A program made the position numbers and the translations under genes. A model generated the notes under the pieces. It was not told the DNA's origin. It ran no database searches and saw only the letters and a program-made list of their open reading frames with translations. A DNA stretch of 6,273 nt from Clostridia bacterium (GTDB lineage Bacteria; Bacillota_A; Clostridia; Christensenellales; Aristaeellaceae): NCBI GenBank assembly GCA_017398245.1, contig JAFQGN010000078.1, positions 1 through 6,273 on the forward strand, given 5' to 3'. Below are positions 4,904 to 6,273 of the stretch, in pieces. Position 1 is the first letter of the stretch. Each line of letters begins with the position of its first letter.

Positions 4904-6030
4904 AGGACGTAATGGGTATTGTCTATACCGGCAGTGAAGATCTCATGCTCCGTGAGCTCACGTCCATCCGCTCGGTCGCCGCGCTGCCCGTGGCCGGCCG
5001 CTACCGCATGGTGGACTTTGTCCTCTCCAGCATGGTCAATTCCGGCATCCGCAACGTCGGCGTGCTGATGCAGAAAAATTATCATTCCCTGATCGACCAT
5101 ATCGGCTCCGGTAAGGAGTGGGACCTGCATACCCGTGTCGACGGTCTGTTCATCCTGCCGCCCTTTATGAACGCGGAAAACGCAGGCACCTATACCGGCC
5201 TTCTGGACGCGCTGCACTCCAACATGAGCTACCTGCGCCGCTCCCGTCAGGAATATGTGGTCATCGCCAGCGGCTCCGTCCTCATGAACGCCAACTTTGA
5301 AGAGATGGTCCAGCAGCATCTGGACAGCGGCGCGGACATCACCGTGGGCTATACGCGCGATACCTCTTCCGATCTGGCCAGCCATGGCGGCGGAAGGCAC
5401 GCCTTCATGCAGTTTGATACCGAAGGCCGCCTGACCAATATGGAGATCAACCCGAACGCCCCCAGCTACGAAAACGTGGGTCTGGATCTGTTCGTGGTGC
5501 GCAGAAAGCTGCTGATCTACCTTGTGGATCAAGCCATCTCCCAGGGCATGCACAGCATGTACGCCGATCTGATCCGCTCCCACATGCTCGCCGGCTCGCT
5601 GGATATCCGCGGCTACGAGTACAAGGGCTTTGCCCGCCGCATCGAGACCGTGCTTGGCTATTACAAGCTGAATATGGATATCATCCGCCCCGAAGTGCGC
5701 AATGCGCTCTTTGGCGAAAACCCGGTCTTCACCAAGACCCGCGACGACGCCCCCGCCAAGTACATGGCCGGCTCCAGCGTGAAGAATTCCTTCGTGGCCG
5801 ACGGCTGCGTGATCGAAGGCACGGTGGAAAACAGCGTGCTCTTCCGCGGCGTGCGCGTTGAAAAGGGCGCGGTGGTGAAAAACTGCGTCATCATGCAGGA
5901 CAGCGACATCCTTGAGGGCGCCGAGGTCGAAAACGTCATTTTCGACAAGGCTGTCACTCTGCGCCGCAGGGGCCGCCTCGTCGGTCAGCCGCTCTATCCG
6001 ATCGTCGTCGGAAAGAACACTACTTTGTGA
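4900..6030 (+). CDS. glgD: Glycogen biosynthesis protein GlgD (non-catalytic ADP-glucose pyrophosphorylase subunit)
   Basis: GlgD is a paralogue of GlgC found in Bacillota; it joins GlgC in a hetero-oligomer and modulates its activity. The 376-aa protein keeps the fold: [18 protein letters not shown] (33-50), a [10 protein letters not shown] segment (67-76), and a C-terminal beta-helix of hexapeptide-like repeats from about 290. Key catalytic motifs are lost. The LLAGGxGSRL loop is replaced by [24 protein letters not shown] by [10 protein letters not shown] (Ser126 in place of the catalytic Asp), EEKP by EINP, and KDVGT by a segment with Arg246/Arg247. It therefore should not catalyse the reaction alone. 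The ATG overlaps the glgC stop by 4 bp (ATGA), and GAGGAGG at 4886-4892 inside glgC serves it, so the two subunits are translationally coupled. Confidence 0.95.
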   Translation: MKDVMGIVYTGSEDLMLRELTSIRSVAALPVAGRYRMVDFVLSSMVNSGIRNVGVLMQKNYHSLIDHIGSGKEWDLHTRVDGLFILPPFMNAENAGTYTGLLDALHSNMSYLRRSRQEYVVIASGSVLMNANFEEMVQQHLDSGADITVGYTRDTSSDLASHGGGRHAFMQFDTEGRLTNMEINPNAPSYENVGLDLFVVRRKLLIYLVDQAISQGMHSMYADLIRSHMLAGSLDIRGYEYKGFARRIETVLGYYKLNMDIIRPEVRNALFGENPVFTKTRDDAPAKYMAGSSVKNSFVADGCVIEGTVENSVLFRGVRVEKGAVVKNCVIMQDSDILEGAEVENVIFDKAVTLRRRGRLVGQPLYPIVVGKNTTL

Positions 6031-6087
6031 TATCCTGCAGATTTTACGTATTAAGCAAGAAAATAACACAACTGCCATGTGGCGCGC

Positions 6088-6116
6088 TTGCTAAAATACG
6101 GTTTGTAGGGTAAAAT
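6088..6116 (+). promoter_or_regulatory. Predicted promoter of the glyceraldehyde-3-phosphate dehydrogenase gene
   Basis: TTGCTA (6088-6093) and TAAAAT (6111-6116) are 17 nt apart. TAAAATAC occurs twice, at 6092-6099 and 6111-6118; only the second has a properly placed -35. No terminator with a T-run was seen between glgD and this promoter, so read-through from glgCD is possible. AGCAAG (6054-6059) can pair with CTTGCT (6087-6092) around an inner GCCA/TGGC hairpin, overlapping the -35. Confidence 0.65.
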
Positions 6117-6137
6117 ACAGGGCGTAAACCCAAATAA

Positions 6138-6273
<136 letters not shown>

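Noticed and set aside
3620..6078. Long antisense open frames (over 300 and 400 codons) across glgC and glgD
   Set aside because: They are mirror frames produced by GC-rich third positions in real genes, and their translations are His/Val/Ala/Gly-rich with no domain.

Overview
The window looks like chromosomal DNA of a fairly GC-rich member of the Clostridia (Bacillota), probably a gut-type lineage. The evidence is a glgC-glgD pair, where GlgD is the non-catalytic glycogen subunit typical of Bacillota, strong AGGAGG-type ribosome binding sites, a TTG start codon, sigma-A-type promoters, and composite GC-rich double-hairpin intergenic repeats. The lineage call is an inference from family knowledge; no search was possible.

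Layout. Positions 1-374 hold the end of a compact cluster of very small, tightly spaced ORFs on the plus strand: a charged C-terminal tail, a 63-aa orphan, and a 20-aa membrane-type peptide with an excellent ribosome binding site. An extended -10 promoter then drives a monocistronic sugar phosphate isomerase/epimerase-like TIM-barrel gene (464-1237), followed by two hairpins with nearly the same arms. About 890 bp without a convincing gene follow (1238-2124). This stretch holds the hairpins, small repeats around CTCCTGTGGC, two direct and one inverted copy of a composite double-hairpin repeat, and a bidirectional terminator.

On the minus strand, 2125-3213 encodes an exported caspase-like (C14) protease: signal peptide, a BIG2-like Ig domain, a caspase-fold domain with His186 and Cys227, and a consensus EF-hand calcium loop at 312-323. 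It is transcribed divergently from the glycogen genes across a ~490 bp intergenic region. That region contains its own likely promoter and a perfect 14-bp palindrome placed like an operator.

From a consensus promoter at 3598-3626 runs glgC-glgD (3707-6030), with a 4-bp ATGA overlap. GlgC is a complete ADP-glucose pyrophosphorylase starting at a TTG. GlgD is its paralogue with the catalytic motifs replaced. Together they should make ADP-glucose, the committed glycogen precursor. A separate promoter then precedes the 5' end of a glyceraldehyde-3-phosphate dehydrogenase gene, which runs off the window.

The central carbon genes are ordinary. The parts most worth a second look are the exported Ig-caspase-EF-hand protein with its palindromic leader, the 20-aa membrane peptide, and the repeat-rich intergenic region.
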